Shown here: positions 43,889 through 50,776 of the stretch, piece after piece | How the letters are laid out: every line of letters starts with the position of its first letter | Position numbering within the stretch: the first letter of the stretch is position 1 | Assembly: GCF_002262935.1 (NCBI RefSeq) | Contig: NZ_NPIA01000009.1 | Coordinates: 1-64,000, forward strand | DNA length: 64,000 nt | Origin: Lottiidibacillus patelloidae | Lineage (GTDB): Bacteria > Bacillota > Bacilli > Bacillales > SA5d-4 | Direction: 5' to 3' | Made by a program: the position numbers and the translations under genes | The notes under the pieces: model-generated | What the model was told of the DNA's origin: nothing | Seen by the model: only the letters and a program-made list of their open reading frames with translations | Database searches by the model: none

Positions 43889-45016
43889 TTAACGTACCGC
43901 ACAACGGTTTGGTCCGATTTCCATTTCACGTTGTTTTTCTGTGTCTGGGTTAATTTTCCCCATATTCGTTTCGCGAATTTCTTGATAAGCATTTGGTTGT
44001 GGTGGTAAGTTTTCTGTTACCATTTTTCTGAACTCATTCTCATCTTCAATATTTAATCCGTGGTTTTTCGCAAATAATGTTCCTAACTTTTCTGCAACAG
44101 TTCCATCTTCATTTAACTCGTCAATAATCATGAAATGTGCTGGCAGTACGATTAGTTCTTCTGAAAGTGCACGGTAGCGTTTGTATAATGATTCACGTAA
44201 GTCCGCTACCCAGTCTTCTGCTTTTCCTGCTAAATCAGGGCGACCGATTGAATCGATAAATAAAATGTCTCCAGATAATAAATAACTTTCATCGATTACA
44301 AATGATGTTGATCCAATTGTGTGACCTGGTGAGTATAGTGCATGAATATTAATCGTAGTGTTCCCTATTGTTACATCGTTACCATCTTCTAATGGTTCAT
44401 ATTCAAATACAACATCTGTTGCATCCTTCGGTGGTAACCAATATGTTGCACCTGTTTTTTCTGCAATGATACGTCCACCTGAGATGTGATCAGCGTGTAA
44501 GTGAGTATCAAATACGTGCGTCACTTTTAATCCTTTGCTTTCTGCAAAGTTTACATAAACATCAGCCATACGAGTAGAGTCAATAATTGCAGCTTCCCCA
44601 TTTGAAACGACCATATAAGATAAGCAACCTTTACCGATACGTACGAATTGGAATAACTCGCCACCGTCCTTTAAGTCACCCACTTTAATTGGTTCTAAAT
44701 GTTCACTCCATGCCTTCATTCCACCCTCTAAATAAGAAACATTTAAGCCTTTTTCTGCTAACATATCTGCAACCATCATTGATGACCCTTCTTTTGCACA
44801 TACAACTAAAATTTCTTTGTCAGCTGGAATTTTATCCATAATACCTTCGACACCATCAAGTAATTCAAAATATGGAATGTTGTAGTAGTTAAAGTTTTCC
44901 CCTTCAATTTTCCAGTCTTTAAAATCACCTTCATTACGTACATCTAAAATGAATAATTCGTCTTTGTTAATTACCTTTTTCGTTACTTCTTTTGCAGTCA
45001 TTGGTTTAATAGTCAT
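43889..45016 (-). CDS. Rhodanese-persulfide dioxygenase fusion (CstB-like)
   Basis: A 375-residue protein. An N-terminal rhodanese domain (1-110) has the active-site Cys in [10 protein letters not shown]. It is followed by an ETHE1-type metallo-beta-lactamase persulfide dioxygenase with HLHADHISG, the metal His in YSPGHTIGS, and the Asp in [16 protein letters not shown]. It would oxidise glutathione-, bacillithiol- or coenzyme-A-type persulfide to sulfite, and the rhodanese could turn sulfite plus persulfide into thiosulfate. Domain order is reversed relative to S. aureus CstB as I recall it. A CstR-type operator (45024-45039) overlaps its ribosome site. Confidence 0.9.
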   Translation of the reverse strand: MTIKPMTAKEVTKKVINKDELFILDVRNEGDFKDWKIEGENFNYYNIPYFELLDGVEGIMDKIPADKEILVVCAKEGSSMMVADMLAEKGLNVSYLEGGMKAWSEHLEPIKVGDLKDGGELFQFVRIGKGCLSYMVVSNGEAAIIDSTRMADVYVNFAESKGLKVTHVFDTHLHADHISGGRIIAEKTGATYWLPPKDATDVVFEYEPLEDGNDVTIGNTTINIHALYSPGHTIGSTSFVIDESYLLSGDILFIDSIGRPDLAGKAEDWVADLRESLYKRYRALSEELIVLPAHFMIIDELNEDGTVAEKLGTLFAKNHGLNIEDENEFRKMVTENLPPQPNAYQEIRETNMGKINPDTEKQREMEIGPNRCAVR

Positions 45017-45023
45017 ATTCTTC

Positions 45024-45039
45024 TTACCCCCTACGGTAT
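45024..45039. promoter_or_regulatory. CstR-type operator 1
   Basis: TTACCCCCTACGGTAT: the ACC...GGT dyad flanked by T/A, 8 bp before the dioxygenase start. Its minus-strand GGGGG is also the ribosome site of that gene. Confidence 0.6.
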
Positions 45040-45083
45040 AATTTTATTTAAAAAAATTTGTTTTTATTTTTGCTTTTTTATTT

Positions 45084-45656
45084 TTATAATGACTTTTCTG
45101 TTGGACCTTCCCATTTAGCCATGCCTGGAAGGACATTTGAAACATTCGCAAATCCATTTTCAGCTAACTTTTGTGCTGCTAAATCACTTCTATTGCCAGT
45201 TCGGCATACAACATAAATTTCATCATCTTTATTTAATTCACTTAGTCTTTCTTCTAACTCACCAAAAGGAATAGAAATCGCTCCTGTAATATGATTGAAC
45301 GCATATTCTGCTTGCTCACGAACATCAACAATTGTGATATTTTCGCTTGCTTCAATTTTTGCTTTTATAGCATCGTTATCGATGGTGCGATCAAATTTCT
45401 TTTCTTCTTTTTCTTCACTGTTACCTTTGCGTAAATAATGTTTTAAAATACCGTCTTCTTCGACTGTACCGATATATTCATGTCCTCCATTTTCAGACCA
45501 AGCTTTAATATCTGCTACAGAACCTTTGTCTGTAGCTTCTACTAACATTACTTTTCCCGGTTCTAAATCATTCATTGCCTTCTTTGTTTTAACGATTGGC
45601 ATTGGACATGCTAAACCTTTCGCATCAACAACTACATTCACTTTAATTTCATCCAT
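45084..45656 (-). CDS. TusA-rhodanese fusion sulfurtransferase
   Basis: A 190-residue protein. A TusA domain (1-75) has the carrier Cys in VDAKGLACPMPIVKTKKAM, then a charged linker (EEKEEKKFD), then a rhodanese domain with active-site Cys in IYVVCRTGNRSDLAA. The fusion lets persulfide pass from one domain to the other. It is reminiscent of CstA of S. aureus, which also joins these modules. ATG 45656 is behind GGAGGT, with an operator 16 bp upstream. It lies between the rhodanese and dioxygenase genes. Confidence 0.92.
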   Translation of the reverse strand: MDEIKVNVVVDAKGLACPMPIVKTKKAMNDLEPGKVMLVEATDKGSVADIKAWSENGGHEYIGTVEEDGILKHYLRKGNSEEKEEKKFDRTIDNDAIKAKIEASENITIVDVREQAEYAFNHITGAISIPFGELEERLSELNKDDEIYVVCRTGNRSDLAAQKLAENGFANVSNVLPGMAKWEGPTEKSL

Positions 45657-45671
45657 ACTATTACCTCCAAG

Positions 45672-45687
45672 TTACCCAATATGGTAT
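45672..45687. promoter_or_regulatory. CstR-type operator 2
   Basis: TTACCCAATATGGTAT, the ACC-N6-GGT dyad with one outer mismatch, 16 bp before the TusA-rhodanese start. Confidence 0.6.
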
Positions 45688-45706
45688 ATTATTAATTAAA
45701 AAAATA

Positions 45707-46003
45707 TTACTCAACTGATCCTTCCCAAGCAAGCATTCCGCCTGTCATGTTAATTACGTTAAAGCCTTGGTTCTTCAAAAACATAGTTGCTTGACCACTT
45801 CTACCGCCTGAACGACATACCATAATATATTCTTTTGATTTATCTAGTTCATTCATACGAAATTCAATTAAGTGTAATGGAATATTTGTGACACCAGGAA
45901 TTTTACCTGCTGCAATTTCATCAACTTCACGAACATCAATAAGGTTTAGTTTCTTACCTTTTTTTAATGCTACTTCTACTTCTTTTGCTGTCATTTCTTT
46001 CAT
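45707..46003 (-). CDS. Single-domain rhodanese
   Basis: A 98-residue sulfurtransferase. The fold is seen in NLIDVREVDEIAAGKIPGV and the active-site loop MVCRSGGRSGQA supplies the persulfide Cys. No signal peptide or extra domain. It moves sulfane sulfur between low-molecular-weight persulfides, TusA and the dioxygenase. The start is behind AAGGAG, 61 bp after the DsrE-like gene. No operator copy was found directly ahead of it, so it probably depends on an upstream promoter. Confidence 0.92.
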   Translation of the reverse strand: MKEMTAKEVEVALKKGKKLNLIDVREVDEIAAGKIPGVTNIPLHLIEFRMNELDKSKEYIMVCRSGGRSGQATMFLKNQGFNVINMTGGMLAWEGSVE

Positions 46004-46064
46004 ATAACAACACTCCTTCTAAGTAAGTTTTTTGAGGGAGAATAACTCCCTCATTTAAATTTAA

Positions 46065-46544
46065 TTAGATAAATAAGTTTACGTTACCGTCTTCTGCATC
46101 CGCTAAATAAGCAGCTACACCAGCGAATTCAACGCCGTCCATAATCTCTGATTGGTCAAATCCTAGTAAGTCTACAGTCATTTGACATGCTACTAGTTTT
46201 ACATCTTGCATTTTTGCCATATCTATTAATTCAGATACAGGCATTACATTATGTTTTTTCATTACTTTCTTAATCATTTTTGGTCCCATTCCAGCCATGT
46301 TCATGTTAGAGATTGCCATTTTTTCTGCACCTTTAGGCATCATTTTACCAAACATCTTTTCTAAGAATCCTTTTTTCACTGTAATTGGTTCATCTTTACG
46401 CAGTGCATTTAGTCCCCAGAATGTATGGAAAATTGTTACCTCATGATCGTATGCTGCAGCACCATTTGCAATAATGTAAGCTGCCATTACTTTGTCGTAA
46501 TCACCACTAAATAAAACTATCGTTGTTTTTTTCTTTTCAGCCAT
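46065..46544 (-). CDS. DsrE/DsrF-like (DsrE2 type) protein
   Basis: A 159-residue peroxiredoxin-like-fold sulfur-transfer protein. It starts KKTTIVLFSGDYDKVMAAYIIANGAAAYDHEVTIFHTFWGLN, and the C-terminal half has the conserved Cys in VKLVACQMTVDLLGF followed by FAGVAAYLADAED. DsrE2-type proteins exchange sulfur with TusA and are usually encoded beside it, as here (57 bp after tusA-1). The ATG follows CAGGGGG. An operator copy lies 24 bp upstream. Confidence 0.9.
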   Translation of the reverse strand: MAEKKKTTIVLFSGDYDKVMAAYIIANGAAAYDHEVTIFHTFWGLNALRKDEPITVKKGFLEKMFGKMMPKGAEKMAISNMNMAGMGPKMIKKVMKKHNVMPVSELIDMAKMQDVKLVACQMTVDLLGFDQSEIMDGVEFAGVAAYLADAEDGNVNLFI

Positions 46545-46567
46545 TGTAATTCCCCCTGTTGTTTTTT

Positions 46568-46583
46568 ATACCTTCATAGGTAT
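46568..46583. promoter_or_regulatory. CstR-type operator 3
   Basis: ATACCT-TCAT-AGGTAT, perfect 6-bp arms, 24 bp before the DsrE-like gene start. Confidence 0.7.
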
Positions 46584-46601
46584 TATTTTCCTCAAAAAAT
46601 T

Positions 46602-46829
46602 TTATCCTTTGATAATCCAGAACTTTAATACGCCATCTTCTTCAGTATCTTTTACAAGTTCATGTCCACCAGATTTAGCCCAAGCTGATAAGTCATTTTT
46701 AGCACCTTTGTCAGTTGCATGGATTTCTAGAATCTCACCTGTGTTTAATTCCTCGATTGCTTTTTTCGTTTTAACGATCGGCATTGGACATGCTAAACCT
46801 TTTGCGTCTAATACTTTATTTGCATTCAT
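46602..46829 (-). CDS. TusA-family sulfur carrier (copy 1)
   Basis: A 75-residue TusA protein with carrier Cys in VLDAKGLACPMPIVKTKK. It is almost the same protein as the copy at 43638-43868; differences are mostly at the two ends (ANK for MEATK, WIIKG for WVKKG). ATG 46829 is behind GGAGGT. It is the second gene of the cluster, after cstR, with two operator copies ahead of it (46856-46871, 46931-46948). Confidence 0.93.
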   Translation of the reverse strand: MNANKVLDAKGLACPMPIVKTKKAIEELNTGEILEIHATDKGAKNDLSAWAKSGGHELVKDTEEDGVLKFWIIKG

Positions 46830-46855
46830 ATATATAACCTCCGATTTTTTTAATC

Positions 46856-46871
46856 ATACCCACTAGGGTAT
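46856..46871. promoter_or_regulatory. CstR-type operator 4
   Basis: ATACCC-ACTA-GGGTAT, perfect 6-bp arms, 27 bp before tusA-1. Confidence 0.7.
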
Positions 46872-46930
46872 AATACATTTGAAATTTTTTTGTGTCAAGT
46901 CAATTTATTATTGTCTTAACATCCTTATTC

Positions 46931-46948
46931 GATACCTGTGTAGGTATC
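46931..46948. promoter_or_regulatory. CstR-type operator 5
   Basis: GATACCT-GTGT-AGGTATC, perfect 7-bp arms, between the cstR stop and tusA-1. Confidence 0.72.
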
Positions 46949-46994
46949 TTAACATCTGTGATTTAGTTTGTCAAACTACTTTTTAATATAATTT

Positions 46995-47255
46995 TTATCT
47001 TGCTTTTACTAATAATTGAACTGCTTCTTCTACTAATCCAGAAGTTTCTTTTCCATTTGCAACTTGATCTCTAACACATTGTTCTAGGTTAGTACTTACG
47101 ACAATACCAATTGTACGGTCAATTGCTGTACGAATTGCTGACAATTGCGTAACGACATCTTTACAATCTTTTTCGTCGGCCATCATTTTCAAGATACCTC
47201 TTAATTGCCCTTCTGCTCTTTTCACTCGATTTTGAATTTGAGCATTGTACTCCAT
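46995..47255 (-). CDS. cstR: CstR, persulfide-sensing CsoR-family repressor
   Basis: An 86-residue all-helical CsoR-family repressor. Cys31 (EKDCKDVV) and Cys60 (LEQCV) are kept. The His that copper-sensing CsoR carries four residues before the second Cys is Asn here (TNLEQC). The C-N-C set and numbering match CstR, which senses persulfides by forming di- or trisulfide bridges between the two Cys. I chose ATG 47255 behind GGAGGGGG. Its own operator lies at 47357-47372. It is the first gene of the sulfur cluster. Confidence 0.9.
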   Translation of the reverse strand: MEYNAQIQNRVKRAEGQLRGILKMMADEKDCKDVVTQLSAIRTAIDRTIGIVVSTNLEQCVRDQVANGKETSGLVEEAVQLLVKAR

Positions 47256-47356
47256 AAAACCCCCTCCATTCATTTTATTTTAATTTTATCTATATAAGCT
47301 TTCTATTATTTAAAGTCAAAGTTTCGTGATGCTGTGCTGCTTACAATTCATAGTAT

Positions 47357-47372
47357 ATACCCCATTAGGTAT
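47357..47372. promoter_or_regulatory. CstR-type operator 6 (upstream of cstR)
   Basis: ATACC-CCATTA-GGTAT, perfect 5-bp arms with symmetric AT flanks, about 100 bp before the cstR start, in the likely promoter. Confidence 0.68.
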
Positions 47373-47456
47373 ATTGGTCAAATGGAATTTACAGGAAATT
47401 GCTGTTTATATATTTGTACTATATCAAAGTGTCTTCTATCTATATAAGGAATATAA

Positions 47457-47485
47457 AAAAGGCAGAGTATAATACCCTGCCTTCG
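47457..47485 (-). terminator. Terminator of fadM
   Basis: AAGGCAG...CTGCCTT hairpin with A run on the left (U-run on the minus strand), about 15 bp past the gene. Confidence 0.82.
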
Positions 47486-47499
47486 AACGTTTTCAACTA

Positions 47500-48417
47500 T
47501 TAACCTTTAAATACACCTTTTAAAACAAACAACACATTTGCAGGTCGTTCAGCTAAACGACGCATGAAATAACCGTACCAGTCTTTTCCGTAAGGTACAT
47601 AAACACGCATTTTATAACCATCACGTAATAGCTCTTCCTGTTTCTCAACACGAATACCGTACAGCATTTGGAATTCAAATTGGTCATTTGGAATGTTGTT
47701 ATCTTTTACAAACTGCTTTGTCCAATCAATTATTTGATCATCATGTGTTGCGACTGCTGTGTAGTTACCATTTAACATATGAATGCTAATAATCTTCTTA
47801 AAGTTTTCATCTACGTCTGCCTTTTCAGGAAATGCTACTTCAGCTGGCTCTTTATAAGCACCTTTTACTAATCGTAAGTTAGGTTTAAATTCATTTAAAT
47901 CTCTTACATCTTGTTCCGCACGGTAAAGATAAGCTTGAATTACTGTACCAACATTATCGTAATCTTTACGTAGTTCACGTAAGATGTCGAGCGTTTTTTG
48001 ACAACGAGGCTCATCTTCCATATCAATAGTAACGAACATGTCGTATTTTTTTGCAACATCTAAAATGCGTCTCATATTTTTAAGTACAAGCTCATCACTA
48101 ATGTCTAATCCCATTGACGTCATTTTTAAAGAAAGCTGTGAGTTTAATTTGTGCTTGGCAATACCTTCGATCGCATGAATACACTCATCAGCCATTGCGT
48201 TTGCTTCATCTATATGGTTAACGAATTCTCCTAAGTGATCAACTGTCACCGCGAAGCCTTTTTCGTTTAACTTTTTAATTGAATCTACAGCCTCTTCAAT
48301 CATATTACCTGCTACGAAACGTCCAGCCCCGAAGCGAAGTCCGTACCTTTTTGCTAATGCCGTAAAAAATTTGTTTTTAGATAAAAACAGAAAGAAATTT
48401 CTCATTAATTGTTCCAT
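47500..48417 (-). CDS. fadM: Proline dehydrogenase (FadM/PutB-like)
   Basis: A 305-residue FAD enzyme of the single-domain proline dehydrogenase family, which oxidises proline to pyrroline-5-carboxylate and feeds the quinone pool. Barrel motifs include GRFVAGNMIEEAV, VTIDMEDEPRC, RLVKGAYKEPAEVAFPEK, ATHDDQIIDW and FQMLYGIR, with the C-terminal VYVPYGKDWYGYFMRRLAERPAN substrate region. In B. subtilis this gene (yusM/fadM) follows fadN directly. Here a 9-kb block separates them. The start is behind GGGGGAAAAAT. Confidence 0.93.
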   Translation of the reverse strand: MEQLMRNFFLFLSKNKFFTALAKRYGLRFGAGRFVAGNMIEEAVDSIKKLNEKGFAVTVDHLGEFVNHIDEANAMADECIHAIEGIAKHKLNSQLSLKMTSMGLDISDELVLKNMRRILDVAKKYDMFVTIDMEDEPRCQKTLDILRELRKDYDNVGTVIQAYLYRAEQDVRDLNEFKPNLRLVKGAYKEPAEVAFPEKADVDENFKKIISIHMLNGNYTAVATHDDQIIDWTKQFVKDNNIPNDQFEFQMLYGIRVEKQEELLRDGYKMRVYVPYGKDWYGYFMRRLAERPANVLFVLKGVFKG

Positions 48418-48687
48418 TATTTTTCCCCCTAAAAAAAAGATAGATATATAAGCGTTTTCAGTACATGCAAACTATCTGTATTTTAACACCTTTCGACTAA
48501 TTATGATAATAAAAAAATTATTCAAAAAATAATACTTTTGTTGCTCCTTATTATAGAAAAAAAGTAATAGCTTCTAGTTTATCTATTTTTAAATATTTCT
48601 TCTAATATTTCCATTATATATTCATGCATAATTAATGTAGGAAAAGGTCAACTTAAATCTGATAAGGATTGTAAAGGAGGCTTACCT

Positions 48688-48969
48688 ATGCAGCAACAAC
48701 AGCAAAATATGAACGAGCAAAATCAACAAGGAATAATGCCACAACCACCGGCAATTATGACAGGAAAAGACCATTTATACTGTCAAGATATGCTTTCATG
48801 GAACCTTTTGGCTATGAAAAAAGCGCATTTTTTTGCAGAGCAATGTCAAGATCCAGAAGTAAAGCAAGCAATTGAACAAGCTGGACAAATGCATCAACGT
48901 CACTATCAAATGATACTTGGACACATCCAAAAGCATATAGCAACTAATAATACAGGTATGAGCCAGTAA
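48688..48969 (+). CDS. CotF-like spore coat protein (YusN-like)
   Basis: A 93-residue protein with a Gln/Asn-rich N-terminus and a helical CotF domain: DHLYCQDMLSWNLLAMKKAHFFAEQCQDPEVKQAIEQAG. Such proteins are layered into the spore coat. ATG 48688 is behind AAAGGAGG. It lies next to a second CotF-like gene 12 bp downstream, so both are one sporulation operon. The place after fadM matches B. subtilis yusN. Confidence 0.85.
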   Translation: MQQQQQNMNEQNQQGIMPQPPAIMTGKDHLYCQDMLSWNLLAMKKAHFFAEQCQDPEVKQAIEQAGQMHQRHYQMILGHIQKHIATNNTGMSQ

Positions 48970-48981
48970 GGGGGGAACGTA

Positions 48982-49347
48982 GTGAATAATCAAAACCAAC
49001 AACAAAATGCGCAAAAAATACAAAATCCAGAGTCACAAGTACCTAAGACTCCGCAAATGAATGACCGTGATTATATTAATGATGTTTTAGCAACTGAAAA
49101 GTATATGACTTCAAGCTATAGTATCGCGTTAAATGAAGCTAGTCATGATCAGCTTTATCAAGACCTATCAACTATTTGTAATGAAACGCAACAATGTCAA
49201 CGTGACTTATATAATATGATGTTTAAGAAGGGATGGTACGGAGTAGAAGCGGAGCAAACACAAAAGTTACAGCAAACGCAACAGCAGTTCTCCGGCTATT
49301 CAAGCCAGTTCCCTTACAATAATAACAGCAACATGCCAATGCAATAA
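48982..49347 (+). CDS. Second CotF-like spore coat protein
   Basis: A 121-residue paralogue. Gln/Asn-rich ends flank a helical domain with DRDYINDVLATEKYMTSSYSIALNEASHDQLYQDL and a C-terminal YNMMFKKGWYGVEAE, the typical CotF ending. GTG start behind GGGGGGAACGTA. It is cotranscribed with the gene at 48688 and ended by the hairpin at 49372-49438. It has the same predicted role in the spore coat; the two proteins may form mixed layers. Confidence 0.85.
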   Translation: MNNQNQQQNAQKIQNPESQVPKTPQMNDRDYINDVLATEKYMTSSYSIALNEASHDQLYQDLSTICNETQQCQRDLYNMMFKKGWYGVEAEQTQKLQQTQQQFSGYSSQFPYNNNSNMPMQ

Positions 49348-49367
49348 GAATTAGATGATGTAAATGA

Positions 49368-49440
49368 AAAAAGACTGGGACAAAACAAGCCGCAAGAAAC
49401 CTTTAAAAAGTTGTTCGGCACTTGTGTCCCAGCCTTTGTT
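49368..49440. terminator. TGGGACA-type long hairpin, bidirectional terminator
   Basis: AAAGACTGGGACA at the left pairs with TGTCCCAGCCTTT at the right (one G-T pair), with further AAGCCG/CGGC-type pairing inside and T runs outside. It separates the convergent coat and membrane-protein genes and shares its tip with the element at 32613-32878. Confidence 0.75.
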
Positions 49441-49442
49441 TT

Positions 49443-49820
49443 TTAAGCAGGTTTAACAAAGCGAATCAATTCATCGATACTCCAAACGATAATGGAAGCT
49501 AACATAGAAGCTACTATATAAAAGTTTCCTCCTATTATGTAAGATAAAAGGATTCCGAAAAAGAAGCCAAAAAAGAGGTGAGAGGCAAGTGCTTTTAATA
49601 ACCTTTCCTTGCCCTGTTTGTTTTCTAATATAAAATCCGAAAGAGCTGTTATAGGCATGCCTAATACAAGTAATATTGGGCTACTAAATGCAAGAATGAA
49701 TAAAAACAAACCTAAACCGAAAACATTGTATCCACCATCTAACACTACTATTAAGAACGTTAATAATAATGCAGTTACGAAAGAACTAATAATAAAAACA
49801 AATAGTTTCCTTAGAAACAT
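49443..49820 (-). CDS. Four-span membrane protein of unknown function
   Basis: A 125-residue integral membrane protein with four hydrophobic segments (about residues 5-25, 30-55, 80-100 and 102-120) and short charged loops such as LENKQGKERLLKALA. I do not recognise a family. I chose ATG 49820, preceded by GGGGTTGGGGT; a TTG at 49829 would add three residues. It is a single gene, convergent with the coat genes and divergent from the NERD gene. Confidence 0.6.
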   Translation of the reverse strand: MFLRKLFVFIISSFVTALLLTFLIVVLDGGYNVFGLGLFLFILAFSSPILLVLGMPITALSDFILENKQGKERLLKALASHLFFGFFFGILLSYIIGGNFYIVASMLASIIVWSIDELIRFVKPA

Positions 49821-50002
49821 ATACCCCAACCCCTAGTCTCCTCATTGATAATCTACTAAACTGCTTTATTATTGAAAATAATTTCCCACTTCTATATTAC
49901 CACTAAATTACAATTACTATATTAATAATTTATTTTGAAAACAGGTGAATTTGTTTTGGTGTTGAATTATAGTAGAAATGGATTGGGTAAGGAGTTGAAA
50001 AC

Positions 50003-50722
50003 ATGGCAAAAGTTATTAAATCATCTAGCCAACTTATTAATGACTATCAAAGCCTAAGGAAAAGAAATTTCTTTTGGCTAATCGTTCTTATTGGATCTAT
50101 TATTACTTTTCCGTTTATCCAATTTACTGGTTTAACAATATTTATTGCAATTATTATGCTAATGGTTCGCAATAAACAAACTCAAATTATGAAAGCTGGC
50201 GTTAAAGGGGAAAAAGCCGCAACAAAGGTTTTCAAGAAATTATCCGATGACTACACTGTTTTTCATGATCTTACTGTTACCTATAATGGAAAGCAAAGTC
50301 AGATTGATCACGTCATCGTAGGACCGACAGGAATATTTATTGTCGAAACGAAAAATATCAATGGAAAAATTACTATGTCAAATGTTGAAAATAAATGGCT
50401 TATTATGAAAACTGGTAGAAAAGGTGGAGTTTATTCAAAAACGATGTACAATCCTGTCAAGCAAGTAGGTACACATGTATATCGCCTTTCAAATATGTTA
50501 CGAGATAATAACGTTCATGCTTGGGTGCAAGGAATTGTTTATTTTTCCAATGAGGATTCCATCGTTTCAATTGAAGGACTTGAAGAAATAGATATTCCTA
50601 TCTTTAGCGCGAGGAATAAAGGGTCTAATAATCTATTAAAGTATATTAAAATGAATAGAACTGAAATTAGTAAGGCGAAACAAGTAAATGCGATAAACGT
50701 ATTAAAGAAAGTAATCTCATAA
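50003..50722 (+). CDS. NERD-domain protein
   Basis: A 239-residue protein with one or two N-terminal membrane segments (residues about 24-55) followed by a cytosolic NERD (nuclease-related) domain. It shows AGVKGEKAATKVFKKL, then the PD-(D/E)xK-like core QIDHVIVGPTGIFIVETKN with Asp and the E-x-K pair. So nuclease chemistry is possible, though substrates of NERD proteins are mostly unknown. ATG is behind AAGGAG. It converges on the TcaA-like array; no operon partner is seen. Confidence 0.83.
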   Translation: MAKVIKSSSQLINDYQSLRKRNFFWLIVLIGSIITFPFIQFTGLTIFIAIIMLMVRNKQTQIMKAGVKGEKAATKVFKKLSDDYTVFHDLTVTYNGKQSQIDHVIVGPTGIFIVETKNINGKITMSNVENKWLIMKTGRKGGVYSKTMYNPVKQVGTHVYRLSNMLRDNNVHAWVQGIVYFSNEDSIVSIEGLEEIDIPIFSARNKGSNNLLKYIKMNRTEISKAKQVNAINVLKKVIS

Positions 50723-50768
50723 GAGGCTCGGCACAAAGCACCGTGTATTTATATCCCAGCCTCTAATG
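50723..50768. terminator. GAGGCT hairpin between NERD gene and TcaA array
   Basis: GAGGCTCGGCACAAAG... pairs with ...ATATCCCAGCCTC; the outer 6 bp are perfect, the inner part imperfect. It is a worn relative of the TGGGACA hairpins at 32613 and 49372, placed between convergent genes. Confidence 0.55.
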
Positions 50769-50776
50769 TAGTTATA

